The position numbers and the translations under genes are program-made. 64,000 nt of DNA from Saccharina japonica (Eukaryota > Sar > Phaeophyceae > Laminariales > Laminariaceae): the NCBI GenBank assembly GCA_008828725.1, contig MEHQ01002867.1:5681-69680 (forward strand). The letters are read 5' to 3'. Positions 1 through 10,708 of this stretch are shown in pieces (positions within the stretch are counted from its first letter, which is position 1; every line of letters starts with the position of its first letter). Below the pieces are notes generated by a model. The model made no database searches. It saw only the letters and a program-made list of their open reading frames with translations, and was not told the DNA's origin.

Positions 1-50
1 GCGGGCTTGGAGCGGAGCGTGCCGGCGCGGTGTCGCGCGTAGGTCGAGGG

Positions 51-120
51 CAGCAGCAGCAGCAGCAGCAAACGACGAGAAGAATAGTCGGTCCCGAAAT
101 CGAAAAAGCAAAAAACGGAA

Positions 121-154
<34 letters not shown>
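51..154. repeat. CAG and CTG microsatellites
   Basis: Six perfect CAG units lie at 51-68 and ten perfect CTG units at 125-154, so the two tracts are of opposite triplet sense and could pair with each other. Overlapping open frames here are poly-Gln or poly-Cys and come from the repeat. The tracts continue as imperfect CTG/TGC words to about 255. No gene is supported. Confidence 0.9.
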
Positions 155-155
<1 letters not shown>

Positions 156-254
156 GGCTGCCGATGCTGTTTGTTTATGTTGCTGGAGCAGACAGACGCT
201 GCCGTTAGCTGCCGCCACGTATCTGCAGCCAACTGCTGTGCTGCTTGCTGCTTG

Positions 255-1104
255 CGGTCGTGGCAGCGGCGGCACTGCGGTTATCCCTGCCGCCCCCACC
301 GTTGCTGGGCTGCCGTTCCTCTCTCGTACGCTAGTTTTTGTTTTCGTTCTTTTTTTGGTTCACCCCTCTTCCCTTGGTAGTTTCGGAGGCGACGCCTGCA
401 GGATTGGGTTTACTTCTATCGCAAACACACCGAAATCGTGAAGGGAAGGGAATTCACTCTTTTTAGCGGAAGGAAAGTTTTCTTTTTATTTACTTCTATC
501 GCAAACACTCTAGTGCTCACGAATAACCGGACCGGAGTGTACCAAAAACGCTCAAGAAATGGTACTCGCGGCACCTGCGTGCGGAAAAAAAAAGATGACA
601 TGTGTTAAGAAATATAGGCAACCGTACGAGTAGAGCCTATTGTCGTGATATATGTTCAGTAGCGACTGCAGTAGTACTACATACAGCAATCCGCCAGTCA
701 ACACCCAGTATCATGGAGTACTGCTGAATAAGCAGAAGTATAGCAGTCAGCGTTATGCGTTCGGTATATCTATTGCTTTGAAGTATCACGTTTATACGAG
801 TACTAAGTACTGGTAGCAATTACGCGGCGGAGCCACGTAGCCACGTAGTACATGCACGAGTAATGCGCTATAACTACGTTCAAGTTATGCGGTAAACGAA
901 CACCACAAATAACACATACAACAAGTTACGCAGCTCGCAAAGTTGAGTATCTACTATTCAATCGGCTGAACTCACAGCTGACGTATTTATAATTGTTAAC
1001 TCTATTTATTAGTCTGCGCATAATATATTTCTCACCCAAGATTTGCGTCGGAAAGATAGTCATAACATATTACGACTTCCGCGCTGTGCGCGTAATCGGC
1101 AACG
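255..1104. other. Stretch with no supported gene
   Basis: All frames are short and frequently stopped. A direct repeat of the phrase TTTACTTCTATCGCAAACAC is seen near 409 and 490, but nothing else is recognisable. Confidence 0.6.
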
Positions 1105-1735
1105 AAAACATGCAAGGGTGTGTTATATAGGTAAGGTGTAACTATACCCGAGTAACTTTTTGACGTCGTACCTAACGTACCTAAAACTTAGGTAAGGTAT
1201 TGACGGCCGTACCTAGCGCACCTAAGCCTTAGGAAAGGTATTGAGATCCGTACCTAACGTACCTGAAACTTAGGTAAGGTGTCGAGGTCGTCCCAAAGGC
1301 TCGTACCTTAACCCGGGTATTTCGTCGACGTGTATACCCGTACCCGGGTAAGGTATCGCGCGGCGTACCTATCGTACTTAATAAACCTTAGGTAAGATAT
1401 CGAAGTCCCGTACATAACGTACGTACGTATAACTTAGGTAAGGTATTGAGGTCCGTACCCAACGTACCTAAAGCTTAGGTAAGGTATCGGGGTCCGTACC
1501 TAACGTACCAAAAACTTAGGTAACGTATTGAGGTCGTCCCTGAGCTCGTACCTAAACCCGCGTATTTTCGTCGACGTGTATACCCGTACCCGGGTAAGGT
1601 ATCGAGCGTCGTGCCTATCGTACCTGAAACTTAGGTAAGGTATCGGGGTCCGTACCTAACGTACCTAAGTTGATGGGTAAGGTACAAACCCGGGTATTTT
1701 ACCCGGGTATACCTACTACTGTAGTAAGCACGTAC
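1105..1735. repeat. Hairpin-forming satellite array (ACCTAA/TTAGGT type)
   Basis: Units of about 45-60 bp recur at least nine times. Each pairs a forward CGTACCTAACGTACCTAA word with its near complement CTTAGGTAAGGTA, so each unit can fold on itself. A higher-order repeat of about 243 bp is visible: the phrase TCGTCGACGTGTATACCCGT occurs near 1322 and again near 1568 with similar flanks. The array closes with ACCCGGGTA palindromes around 1686-1712. It is non-coding in all frames. The palindromic style resembles the GTAACA/TGTTAC arrays elsewhere in the window, although the words differ. Confidence 0.85.
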
Positions 1736-1799
1736 CTTACCTAACATACGCTTGAAAAAATGCTAAATATTGGATTTCTTCATTGGAAAAAGAAAAAAC

Positions 1800-2103
1800 T
1801 TGCGGGAAGAGCAGCAGTCGTCGACGACGTGCTGGCAGCAGGACCTCATACCCGCAGCAGCACCAGCAGCAGACGGAGTAAGCTGCAGAAGCATGCATAC
1901 GCAGTAAGCTGGAGACGCAGCAGGCACCCAGCACAAGTGTACGGTCTATCCTGTGCTCCGCGGCACTCGCTGCAACCGCCTCCGCCACAACAAGACGATC
2001 GCCCACATCTTAATCGTTGTACTCTTCTTCGTCCGACGCAAGTGTCGGGCGAAGATGCTAAGAGTGCCAGAAAGGCTGTACGCGCTTGCACCACCACCAC
2101 CAC

Positions 2104-2138
<35 letters not shown>

Positions 2139-2350
2139 CTTGCTCTGTCTACCGCAGCGCTTGCTTGCCACGGCGCTTGCAGCAACAACACGACACACTG
2201 CAGCAACAACACTGCAGATGCACACTACCTACTTGTAGCACCACAGTCGTATCCGCTGCAGCAGCAGGCAGCAGAGGCATGCAACATAACAGCAGCACAT
2301 CAACAACAAGCAGCAGCAACTCTGTACGTAGTGTGTCATACTCGTAATTC
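1800..2350. repeat. CAG/CAC trinucleotide-rich low-complexity DNA
   Basis: CAC units run straight into ten CAG units (2107-2136), followed by scattered CAG/CAA words. Both strands and several frames stay open for 80-195 codons only because the triplets avoid stops. The predicted proteins are Ser, Gln, Ala or Leu runs without domains, so no gene is called. Confidence 0.75.
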
Positions 2351-2438
2351 TTCTTGCAACCTTGCACAGATGCTCCGAGTACCATGGAGTAAAGTAAGGA
2401 GTATCGGAGATAAAGTACTTCAGGTACTTCGTGTACTC

Positions 2439-2529
2439 GGGCGCCCCTGAACCGTCGCATATTTTTTTGTTCGTTTTAGTAACCCCCCCCTAACGAACAA
2501 AACATTATGCGACGGTCCAGGGGCGCCCG
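2439..2529. repeat. GGGCGCCC-ended hairpin, copy 1
   Basis: The left arm GGGCGCCCCTGAACCGTCGC is mirrored by a right arm reading GCGACGGTCCAGGGGCGCCC. An inner pair, TTGTTCGTT and AACGAACAA, also matches. The whole 91 bp block could form a stem of about 35 bp. It looks like a small foldback MITE carried within the 482 bp tandem unit. Confidence 0.8.
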
Positions 2530-2920
2530 TAAACTACTAAAACCAAGTAAAAACAAATGAAAATAAGGATCATTTTTTGTTTCCATTTTTTTATTTCATC
2601 ATGTGATCATAACGGTTGTGCAACGGTTTTCTATTAAGTATAATCTTTGCCATAAGACAATGTGCAGCATGAGTTACAACATTGATCACTCTTATTCCTA
2701 CCTCTGGTGGTGTGGTGTGTCGTTTTTTCTTTTTTTTTCGGGCGCCCCTGGACGGTCCACATATATATTTTTTACGGGCGCACCTGATACAGCAGGATAC
2801 ACAGCCGACCTCTTCTCCGTTTGTTTGTGTTTGTGTATGATACGTGCACAGATGCTCCGATTACCTTGGAGTAAAGTAAGGAGTATCGGAGATAAAGTAC
2901 TTCAGGTACTTCGTGTACTC

Positions 2921-3016
2921 GGGCGCCCCTGAACCGTCGCATTTTCTTGTGTTCGCTTTAGTAATCTCCCCTCAACGAACAATACATTATGCGACGGTCC
3001 AAGGGCGGGCGCCCGT
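2921..3016. repeat. GGGCGCCC-ended hairpin, copy 2
   Basis: This is the second copy of the hairpin in the next tandem unit, with the same arms and a slightly changed loop. It is followed at once (from about 3023) by another GGGCGCCC half-element. Further half-arms lie near 2743 and 3218, so the family has several local copies. Confidence 0.75.
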
Positions 3017-3339
3017 AAATTACGTTTACGGGCGCCCCTGGATCGTCGCATAATTTTTTGTTCGTTAGGGCGGGTTACTAAAACCAAGTGAAAAAATGAA
3101 ATTTAGACCAACATTTTTTGTTCCATTTTCTTGTTTCATCATGTGATCACAACGGTTGCAACGGTTTTCTATTATTCCGACCTCTTGGGGTGTAGTGGGT
3201 CGTTATCTCTTTTTTCCGGGCGCCCCTGGACGGTCCACATTTGTTTTTTACGAGCGCCCCTGATACAGCAGTACACAGCCGACCTCTTCTCCGTTTGTTT
3301 GTGTATGATGCGCGTATACGTATACACATGTACAGTTTC

Positions 3340-3549
3340 CACACCTCGGATAACGTAAAACACTTAACGTTTTATGCTAATAATGTTTCGCGCCAGCGGA
3401 AAAAAAATCGTAACATTACGTCACTACGCTATCGAATTTCCGGATTTTGTGACAACATAGTGTTACTAATAGTGCGTTACGATATTGACGGGCGATCACG
3501 TAACATTATGTTAGAGTGTTGCCTTGATCCCGTGATGACCGCAGTATAA
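3340..3549. repeat. Palindromic GTAACA/TGTTAC array, left flank of the Copia element
   Basis: The block from about 3451 (AGTGCGTTACGATATTG and onwards to GACCGCAGTATAA) is repeated almost exactly at about 10709-10793 and 11576-11660. This is therefore the array into which the LTR element inserted. The sequence just before the LTR ends in TATAA. Confidence 0.85.
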
Positions 3550-4187
3550 TGTTAAGAAAAGGATGAAATCAGTCAATTGTCATTATCAATGTTCTGTAGC
3601 GAATGTACAGCTCCATGTTAGCACTTGCTGCAGCGCCACAGCAGTAGCTAGTAGCCTACAGAGTTACTCATCAGTACGACAATGTCATTTTATACTTGTA
3701 GTGGATAGGAACACTGTGGAGTCAATGCGTATCGTATCTTAGGCAAAACCTTCTAGGTACCAGGTACAAGGTTATGCCGGACAAAACAGCAACAGGTAGT
3801 GTGCTCGGTGTGTGTTGTGGTGTTACGCTTGTACAGAGTATATACATGTGTTGAAGCTTATTGGTTTAGGTTCCACCGCATTATTTCAGGTTGCACCGCA
3901 TTTCTTTGTGTAACGTACCTACTGGATATCCACGAGTACAGAGTTCGTAGTCGCGTATCCTAGCTCAGTTCTTCGTCTGGCTTCCCGGTGATTGTGGCGT
4001 GGTTTGTTCTACCCTTCCCTGGTTGCGACGCCTAGCTCTACCAAGCTGCTCTACTGCATTGACACAGGACGAGCGTCATCGCTGGTATCATCAAGTTAAT
4101 TTATATGAATTGAAGTGAAGCGAACCTTCTAAGCGTTATCAACTTCTCACATCCTTGACACAGCGTGTCTGCTCGGTCAGTCTAACA
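3550..4187 (+). repeat. 5' LTR of the Copia element
   Basis: It starts TGTTAAG and ends TCTAACA, giving the expected TG...CA borders and a TGTTA/TAACA short inverted repeat. The first ~585 bases match the 3' LTR at 10132-10707. The end at 4187 is inferred from the inverted repeat because the 3' copy is cut by the gap. The bases just after it do not show an obvious initiator-Met tRNA primer site. Confidence 0.85.
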
Positions 4188-4689
4188 ACTACCAGCACCA
4201 GCCTTTGCAGCCTACTGCGAAGTACCATCCGGTGGTATCTTTGACAGGTTTTATGAGCCTCGGTTTAAGCGTGGTGCGCGCATCGGGAACTTTCGCGGAC
4301 CCGGAGCCTTGCAGCAGCAGTTAAGGATTTCACTCACAGCAGTTCGGGGTGAGTTTCGTTTGTTTATTTTGTCAGCGGCCCGACCCAGCTCGGTTTCCGT
4401 AAATTCAGCCTCTCGGCACATACTCGGGAGCGCTTCTTTTTAACACTGACACTGTTACACACAGCAGTTCAGCGTGATTATCACTGCTACACACAGCAGT
4501 TCAACGTGATCGGCACTGCTACACACAGCAGTCCAGCGTGATTATAGCAACCTGGCACAAACTCGGGCACGTGGTTTTTTCAACACCTCGACCGAGACTC
4601 GGGTTCGCGTTTTTTACTTTTTTATATTGGTATATATATCGCCGAAGGAGGAACAAATCCGTCTTTAGCACTAAGTACGAGTATTCACT
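4188..4689 (+). other. Copia leader with 33 bp tandem repeats
   Basis: This is the untranslated leader between the 5' LTR and the first Met of gag. Three copies of a ~33 bp unit built on CTACACACAGCAGTTCA lie at about 4447-4545, and a related single word near 4330 suggests older copies. No open frame of note is present. Confidence 0.7.
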
Positions 4690-7600
4690 ATGGAGGGCGT
4701 GGCGTCCAACAACACTCAGGCAGTTATCAAGAACTGTCCAGTCTTCGCCGGCAGGAACAAGGATACTTTCCACGAATACAAGACCAAGCTTCGCGTCTGT
4801 CTTTCGCTCTACAGCAAACCCGTCTTCGAGGTGTTTCAAGGCAAGCTCCAGCCGTCATCTAGACTGGGCAGCGCCGACACATCGTCGCTTAATGTCATTG
4901 CTGAGCGGACACGGATTCTAGCAAACCAATATCTCTGGAGTGTGCTACTCCTCACCACATCTGGCTCTGCCAACAACACCATAAAAAGGTTTGAGGGCAA
5001 GCGGCCGGAAGATGGAGCGGGGCACGGACAGGCGGCGTGGAGCTCTCACTGAAAAGTACAACGGCTACACTAAGGAGGCCAGAGAAGCGTGCCATGAAAA
5101 GCTCGTCAACACCAAGATGGAGCCCGGACAAGATCCGGACGACTTCTTCTTCGTCCTAGACGAATGCTGTGACCTACTCGAGGAAATGGGCCAGACGGTC
5201 CAAGACGAGAGGTACGAGGACATTATTTTACGTGCTCTCCCCATTGAATACGAGAGAGTACTAACCGCCAGCTACGAGAGGCGGGATTTTGGTTTGGACG
5301 ACATCCGGCACATGGTACACACCATGTACGTCGACAACCTTTCGCGCCCTTCCAGCGTCAAGCCGGTCGCAGGTCGCGGCATCGCCATGCAAGTGGCAGG
5401 ACACAACGGTAGGGACGTGCAGTGCACCTACTGCAAAGAAGTCGGACACATCATACAAGACTGCGCCGTCCTAAAAGACAAGGAGCACCGGCGTGGGCAA
5501 AATCAATGGGGCCAACAAGTTCAGCGATCACAGCACACGCCTCGCCACGCAAAAGAAGCACCTGGAAACGGGAAGAGAGGGGGCGATGGAAAGCAGTGGT
5601 GTTCTTTCCATAAGTCCACAACACACAGCGACGCAGATTGCCGTATGCAGCATCAGCAATGCAACAACAGTGCAAACAACGGGAGCGCAAATTATGTCGC
5701 TTCTTACGACCCCAACCACCCTATCTCATTTTCGGCGGTTGAAGCGCCGGTGGAGGAGGAAGCTTTCTGGCCTTTCGGGCCAACGAATGAATCCGTCGAC
5801 ACCAGCGGGCTGTTTGGATCTTCCGGCGGTATCAGCGGAGAAGATACTATTGGATCGGCCTTCATGACCGAGGAAGGACCAGTCCAGAAACTACAGCTTC
5901 GAGGCCGCATCCTGGGGGTTTTGACTGCGATCACCCGTGCTCTAGTGATGATTGCCATATTCCACTATCTGTGGCTTTTATTCGGTGACTCCTTTTATGC
6001 CCGCATGGTCTCGACGAACACCAATGCGCAGCCCGAAATGTTCAAGGGAATCACCCGCACGGAGAAACGATCGGCTCTCATGACTGGTCCTACCACGGGG
6101 CGTCATTCTCACTGCAGCAACACGTCCGTGAATGTGCTGGTGGACAGTGGCGCGTCCGGACACTATTTCGATGATGCTATCATTCCCAGACTGAGTGACA
6201 GGTTGGAGAACTTCAAAGTGTTAGATCTACCGAAAACAATCTCAACCGCCGGGGGGGGTGAATTGATTGGTACAGCACAGGGACTTCTCCGGGGTTACGT
6301 AACCGACGACAAAGGAGTACAGCGCTTAGTCCAACTCTCATGTATGGTAGTTCCCGGCCTAGGGCGTAACCTGTTCTCAGTAAAACAAGCGGCGCGAAGC
6401 GGTGTCGTGTCCATTTTTGACAGGAATACCCCAAGGCTGGAGACAGATACCTTCACACTTCCCCTTCAAGAGCTGGGGTATGATCTCTACTCTTTCTCCC
6501 TTGATCTCAAGGACGAGATCGACAGACCGGGGCTGGCAATGCAGGCTTCGGCTAGTGCCAACTTGTGGCATCGGAGACTAGGTCATCTCAATCGCAAGAG
6601 CCTGGATCTCCTGAAGAACTTGGACAACAACGGGGTGAGCTTCGACGGGACCGTTCCAGACTGCGACGTGTGTGCGGTCGGAAAGAACCATCAGCTGGCT
6701 CACCCGAAGACGGCTGATAATAAAGCCAAGCTCCCTTTCCAGCTGGTTTTCGTAGACCTGATGGGGCCTTTAACACCAGAAGCACTCGGAGGTTACAAGT
6801 ACGTCACCAAGATCTCCGACGAGTACACCAAGTGGACGGAGACCTACCTGCTGAAGTCCAAGAACGACGCTCTCAGCTCGTTTCAGGTGTTCGCACTGTC
6901 TGTGGTGATCCCCAGTGGTTTCCGTGTGGAGCGTTTAAGGGCTGACAAAGGGGGCGAGTTCATCGGTGAGGAGTTCCAGAACTATTGTCTCCAGACGGGG
7001 GTATCGCTAGAATTCGCCAGCACCAACACGCCGCAGCAAATCGGTATGTCCGAGCGTGTTGGAAGAACTCTCGCAGCTATGGTGCGGTGCATGCTCGCTG
7101 ACAGCGGACTGCTAAAATTTCTCTGGGGAGAGTTGATGTTTACGGCAGCATTCCTGGGAAATAGGGCGCCTCACTCCGTGATTGGCATGCAGTCGCCGTA
7201 CAAACTACTGCACGGAACTGAGCCGGATCTTCGGCTTCTTCGAGTCATCGGTGCCAGGGCCTTCGTCCACATCGAGACACACACTAAAAAACTCGAGCTC
7301 AAGGCGGTGGAAGGACGACTAGTGGGATACAGCAACAACAGCAAGAGTTATCGCGTCTACAATCCAGTCACCAGGCGCATCATGGAGAGCAGAAACGTCA
7401 CTTTCATTGAGACACCATCACGACTCCTTCCGCCACCATCGGATGTGGCCCATACGCAGTTTTCTTCGTCGAGCAACGGAATGAATGCCCACAATTACAC
7501 CACAGACGACGACTTTCTGCGGGATCTTCGCGATTACACTGCAGTGTTGGAAGCCCTTACCAGTTCTTCTGCGGACCACATCGCCCCAGGTGGTCTCTCA

Positions 7601-9702
7601 GTGAACCCACCGGTGGCCGAACTCTTGGGTCGAATCAGTGACATCACCCGGAGGGACATACTGGACGGAGGAGCCGTAAGATCCCCGTACGAGGGTATTG
7701 TGTCCGGGGGAACGTCGCTGGAGAACGTCCTGGAAGGACGCAGTGTACAAGGTGGAGCATCGCCAGAGGGAGTTCCGCAGGAAGGCGCTTTCAAACAGCT
7801 GGAGCAGCCGGTATCACCTGATGGAGCCTCCCTGGAGTCATCGCCGGCTGCACCATCGTCGCTACAACAGAGTGGGCTGGAGGTGACGCCTGCGGTTACG
7901 CGTGCTGGTACTGCAGCAAAATTATTTGTGAAGCGTAGCACCAACAGCCGTTCAAATTCTGCCCATCTAGCAACAGCTGTCACCAGGTCCGCGCTGTCTG
8001 AGCTTCGAGGACTGAAGCTCTACACCAAGATGACTCTGCCAGATATTGCGCACGAGACATACGCAGAAGACTCAGCCGTGGAGTACGCCTATGCCGCGAC
8101 CAACGTTCGAAACTGTTCGGCGGGGAAAAATGCGGAAATAATACCAAACACGTTCAAAGAAGCCATGAGTCTACCGGCCAAGGCGCAGTGGAAGGCGGCC
8201 TCAGGCAAGGAAGTGGCAAGTCTCAAAAAGAACAACGTCTACACACTCTTGCCGATGACTGCTGTCCCCACACATCACAAGATTATCGGCAGTCGATGGG
8301 TCTATAAAGTCAAGGCCGACAACTCAAACAAGGGGCGCGTTGTTGTACTCGGGTGGGGTCAGTTGCCTGGTGTTGATTGCGGCAGTACGTTTGCCCCCGT
8401 TTGCAGACTTCAGAGCATCCGCATGGTGCTAGCGATAGCGGCGGAGTACAATCTGGAGCGCTGGCAGCTAGATTACCACACCGCGTTTCTGAATGCGGAT
8501 GTCACGGAAGATATATATGTCAAGATGGCACCCGGATACGAAGAGTTCGACGAAAACGGAGTTCCAATGGTCATGAGACTTCTTAAAAGCCTGTATGGCC
8601 TTCGCCAGAGCCCAACCAACTGGTGGAACACAATCGACGGACATCTGGTGGAAATCGGCTTTAAAAGCCTCAAGTCGGACCCTTGTGTCTACACCTACTC
8701 GGAGGGCAGCGGTATCATCATCCTAACCCTGTACGTCGACGATGTTCTACTGCTTGGAAAAGACCTGACGGTACTCAGACGGATCAAGCAGAAGCTGATG
8801 AGCCGTTTCTCAATGGCGGACATGGGAGAAGTGTCGCTCGTGCTCGGGATGGGCGTCACCCGTGATCGTGAGAAGGGCACGGTGACCATTACCCAGGACA
8901 AATACACCAAGTCCATGCTAGAGCGGTACGGCATGACAAGTTGCAACCCTGCGTACACATCTGGCGTGGGAAAAGAGCTTTCACTGGACCAACCGGGCGA
9001 GAAGCCTTTAAACAAGGAGAAGAAGCAGCGTTTCCAGGCCATCATGGGCAGTGTAATGTACCTCGGGCAGGTGACTCGTTATGATATTTTGTAGGCCGTC
9101 AACCAATTGGCGAGAGCGATGTCCAAATCGTCAAAAGCTCACATGGCGGCGGCAAAACACCTACTTCGCTACCTGGCCGGGACGGCGGATTTCTCCATCG
9201 CATACAAGCGAAAGGGTTTCAAGTTGGCGGCTTTTTCCGATGCAAACTGGGGCAACAATCCGGATAACGGCAAGTCTATGCCTTCATACGTTGTCTTCCT
9301 TTCAAATGCCCCTGTGAGCTTTAAGGTGGGGATGCAAGGGTTGACGGCGCAGTCCACTATGGAGGCAGAGCTCGTGGCCGCAGCGCTAGCGATAAAAGAG
9401 GCGGTGTTCTGTTCAAACATGATGAAGGAGTTGGGATTCGGCACACGCTTCGACTGCGTACCACTGTACATCGACAACACCTCGGCTCTGCACGTGGCTG
9501 GGAATCGAACTTACAGCTCGCGAGTTAGGCACGTGGCTCTGCGGTATTTTTTATCCAGGAGCTGGTCAAGGAGGGAAGAATCTCCATCCACTACGTGAGG
9601 ACGGAGGACCAACTCGCTGACATCGGCACCAAGTATCTCAGCAAGCACAGGCACCGCTACCTCCTCAAGCTGGTTCACGAGTTCAAGGTCTGGAGTAGAT
9701 AA
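4690..9702 (+). pseudogene. Copia gag-pol coding region (fossil)
   Basis: Parts seen in order: gag from about 4690, with a CCHC knuckle (CTYCKEVGHIIQDC) near 5428; protease with the DSGASGHYF active-site signature near 6140; integrase, with an H-x-H and CDVC zinc-binding part near 6570-6690 and a catalytic core near 6750-7100; a long variable linker; RT with the TAFLN and YVDDVLLLG signatures near 8480 and 8733; and RNase H from about 9220 with the SDANWG and TMEAELVA signatures. The layout and length match complete Copia polyproteins. The reading is interrupted a few times, so no intact product is expected. The element carries no host gene. Confidence 0.9.
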
Positions 9703-10131
9703 ATCTATTTTTTTTGTAAATATTTTGTTTCTTTTATTGTTTATTGGTTGTTGTTCTTAATATGTTCGCGCGAATGGGGGAGTTGTTCGGGATTCAGTGT
9801 TGCACACGGTGTGCTTTAAACCTTTTGTTTGTCTTCTGAAAGGCAGTTATCACAACGAGTGGCTTGAATGGGTATTTCTTGCGTTTATATCGATATGATA
9901 TTAATGCGTTTTCGATCGATATTTTTCTTGATTCAGAGTGACTTTGTAGTATACACGTACATTACATTTCATTGTCAAACTCAACAGTGAAAGAAGACAC
10001 CAGTTCCAACGAGGTTTTACTTGCAGAAGCCATAAGCTGAGCCTGACCTCATGGTGGGGATTTTAGGTAACGAGGGAATCGATTTACGACATTGCAGCTG
10101 TATTTGGGACTCGACATCCATTGAGGGGGAG
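9703..10131 (+). other. Copia 3' untranslated part and polypurine tract
   Basis: A non-coding stretch follows RNase H and ends in a purine run, GAGGGGGAG (10123-10131), directly before the 3' LTR. That is the expected place of the plus-strand primer in LTR elements. Confidence 0.75.
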
Positions 10132-10707
10132 TGTTAAGAAAAGGATGAAATCAGTCAATTGTCATTATCAATGTTCTGTAGCGAATGTACAGCTCCATGT
10201 TAGCACTTGCTGCAGCGCCACAGCAGTAGCAAGTAGCCTACAGAGTTACTCATCAGTACGACAATGTCATTTTATATTTGTAGTGGATAGTAACACTGTG
10301 GAGTCAATGCGTATCGTATCTTAGGCAAAACCTTCTAGGTACCAGGTACAAGGTTATGCCGGACAAAACAGCAACAGGCAGTGTGCTCGGTGTGTGTTGT
10401 GATGTTACGCTTTATACATGTGTTGAAGCTTATTGGTTTAGGTTCCACCGCATTATTTCAGGTTGCACCGCATTTTTTTGTGTAACGTACCTACTGGATA
10501 TCCACGAGTACAGGGTTCGTAGTCGCGTATCCTAGCTCAGTTCTTCGTCTGGCTTCCCGGTGATTGTGGCGTGGTTTGTCTACCCTTCCCTGGTTGCGAC
10601 GTCTAGCTCTACCAAGCTGCTCTACTGCATTGACACAGGACGAGCGTCATCGCTGGTATCATCAAGTTAATTTATATGAATTGAAGTGAAGCGAACCTTC
10701 TAAGCGT
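10132..10707 (+). repeat. 3' LTR of the Copia element (end hidden by gap)
   Basis: It begins TGTTAAG straight after the purine tract and follows the 5' LTR at about 98% identity until the N at 10708. The last ~50 bases expected from the 5' copy are not in the assembly. The sequence after the N is array DNA that also lies upstream of the 5' LTR, so the join is probably a collapsed or mis-joined repeat. Confidence 0.88.
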
Positions 10708-10708
10708 N

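Larger units (their letters stand above)
2365..3310. repeat. Tandem duplication of a 482 bp unit
   Basis: The phrase CACAGATGCTCCGA starts at 2365 and again at 2847, and the following ~460 bp align well between the two copies. Both include a block near TTCATCATGTGATCA and a closing segment with CCGACCTCTTCTCCGTTTG. The second copy is slightly shorter and carries an extra GGGCGCCC word. No coding content is recognisable. Confidence 0.85.
3550..10707 (+). mobile_element. Ty1/Copia LTR retrotransposon (fossil copy, few breaks)
   Basis: The order is LTR, leader, gag with a CCHC zinc knuckle, protease, integrase, reverse transcriptase, RNase H, purine tract, LTR. Integrase lying before RT identifies the Copia (Pseudoviridae) lineage. 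The two LTRs differ at roughly eight substitutions and two small indels over about 575 aligned bases, so the insertion is young in genomic terms. The coding part looks nearly whole but is broken in a small number of places (about two or three), so I treat it as a fossil. The 3' LTR runs into a single-N gap, which hides its end and the right target duplication. It sits inside the palindromic array. Confidence 0.93.

Noticed and set aside
1737-2460. Overlapping frames of up to 195 codons in the CAG/CAC region
   Set aside because: Both strands and several frames are open owing to triplet repeats, and the peptides are homopolymer-like.
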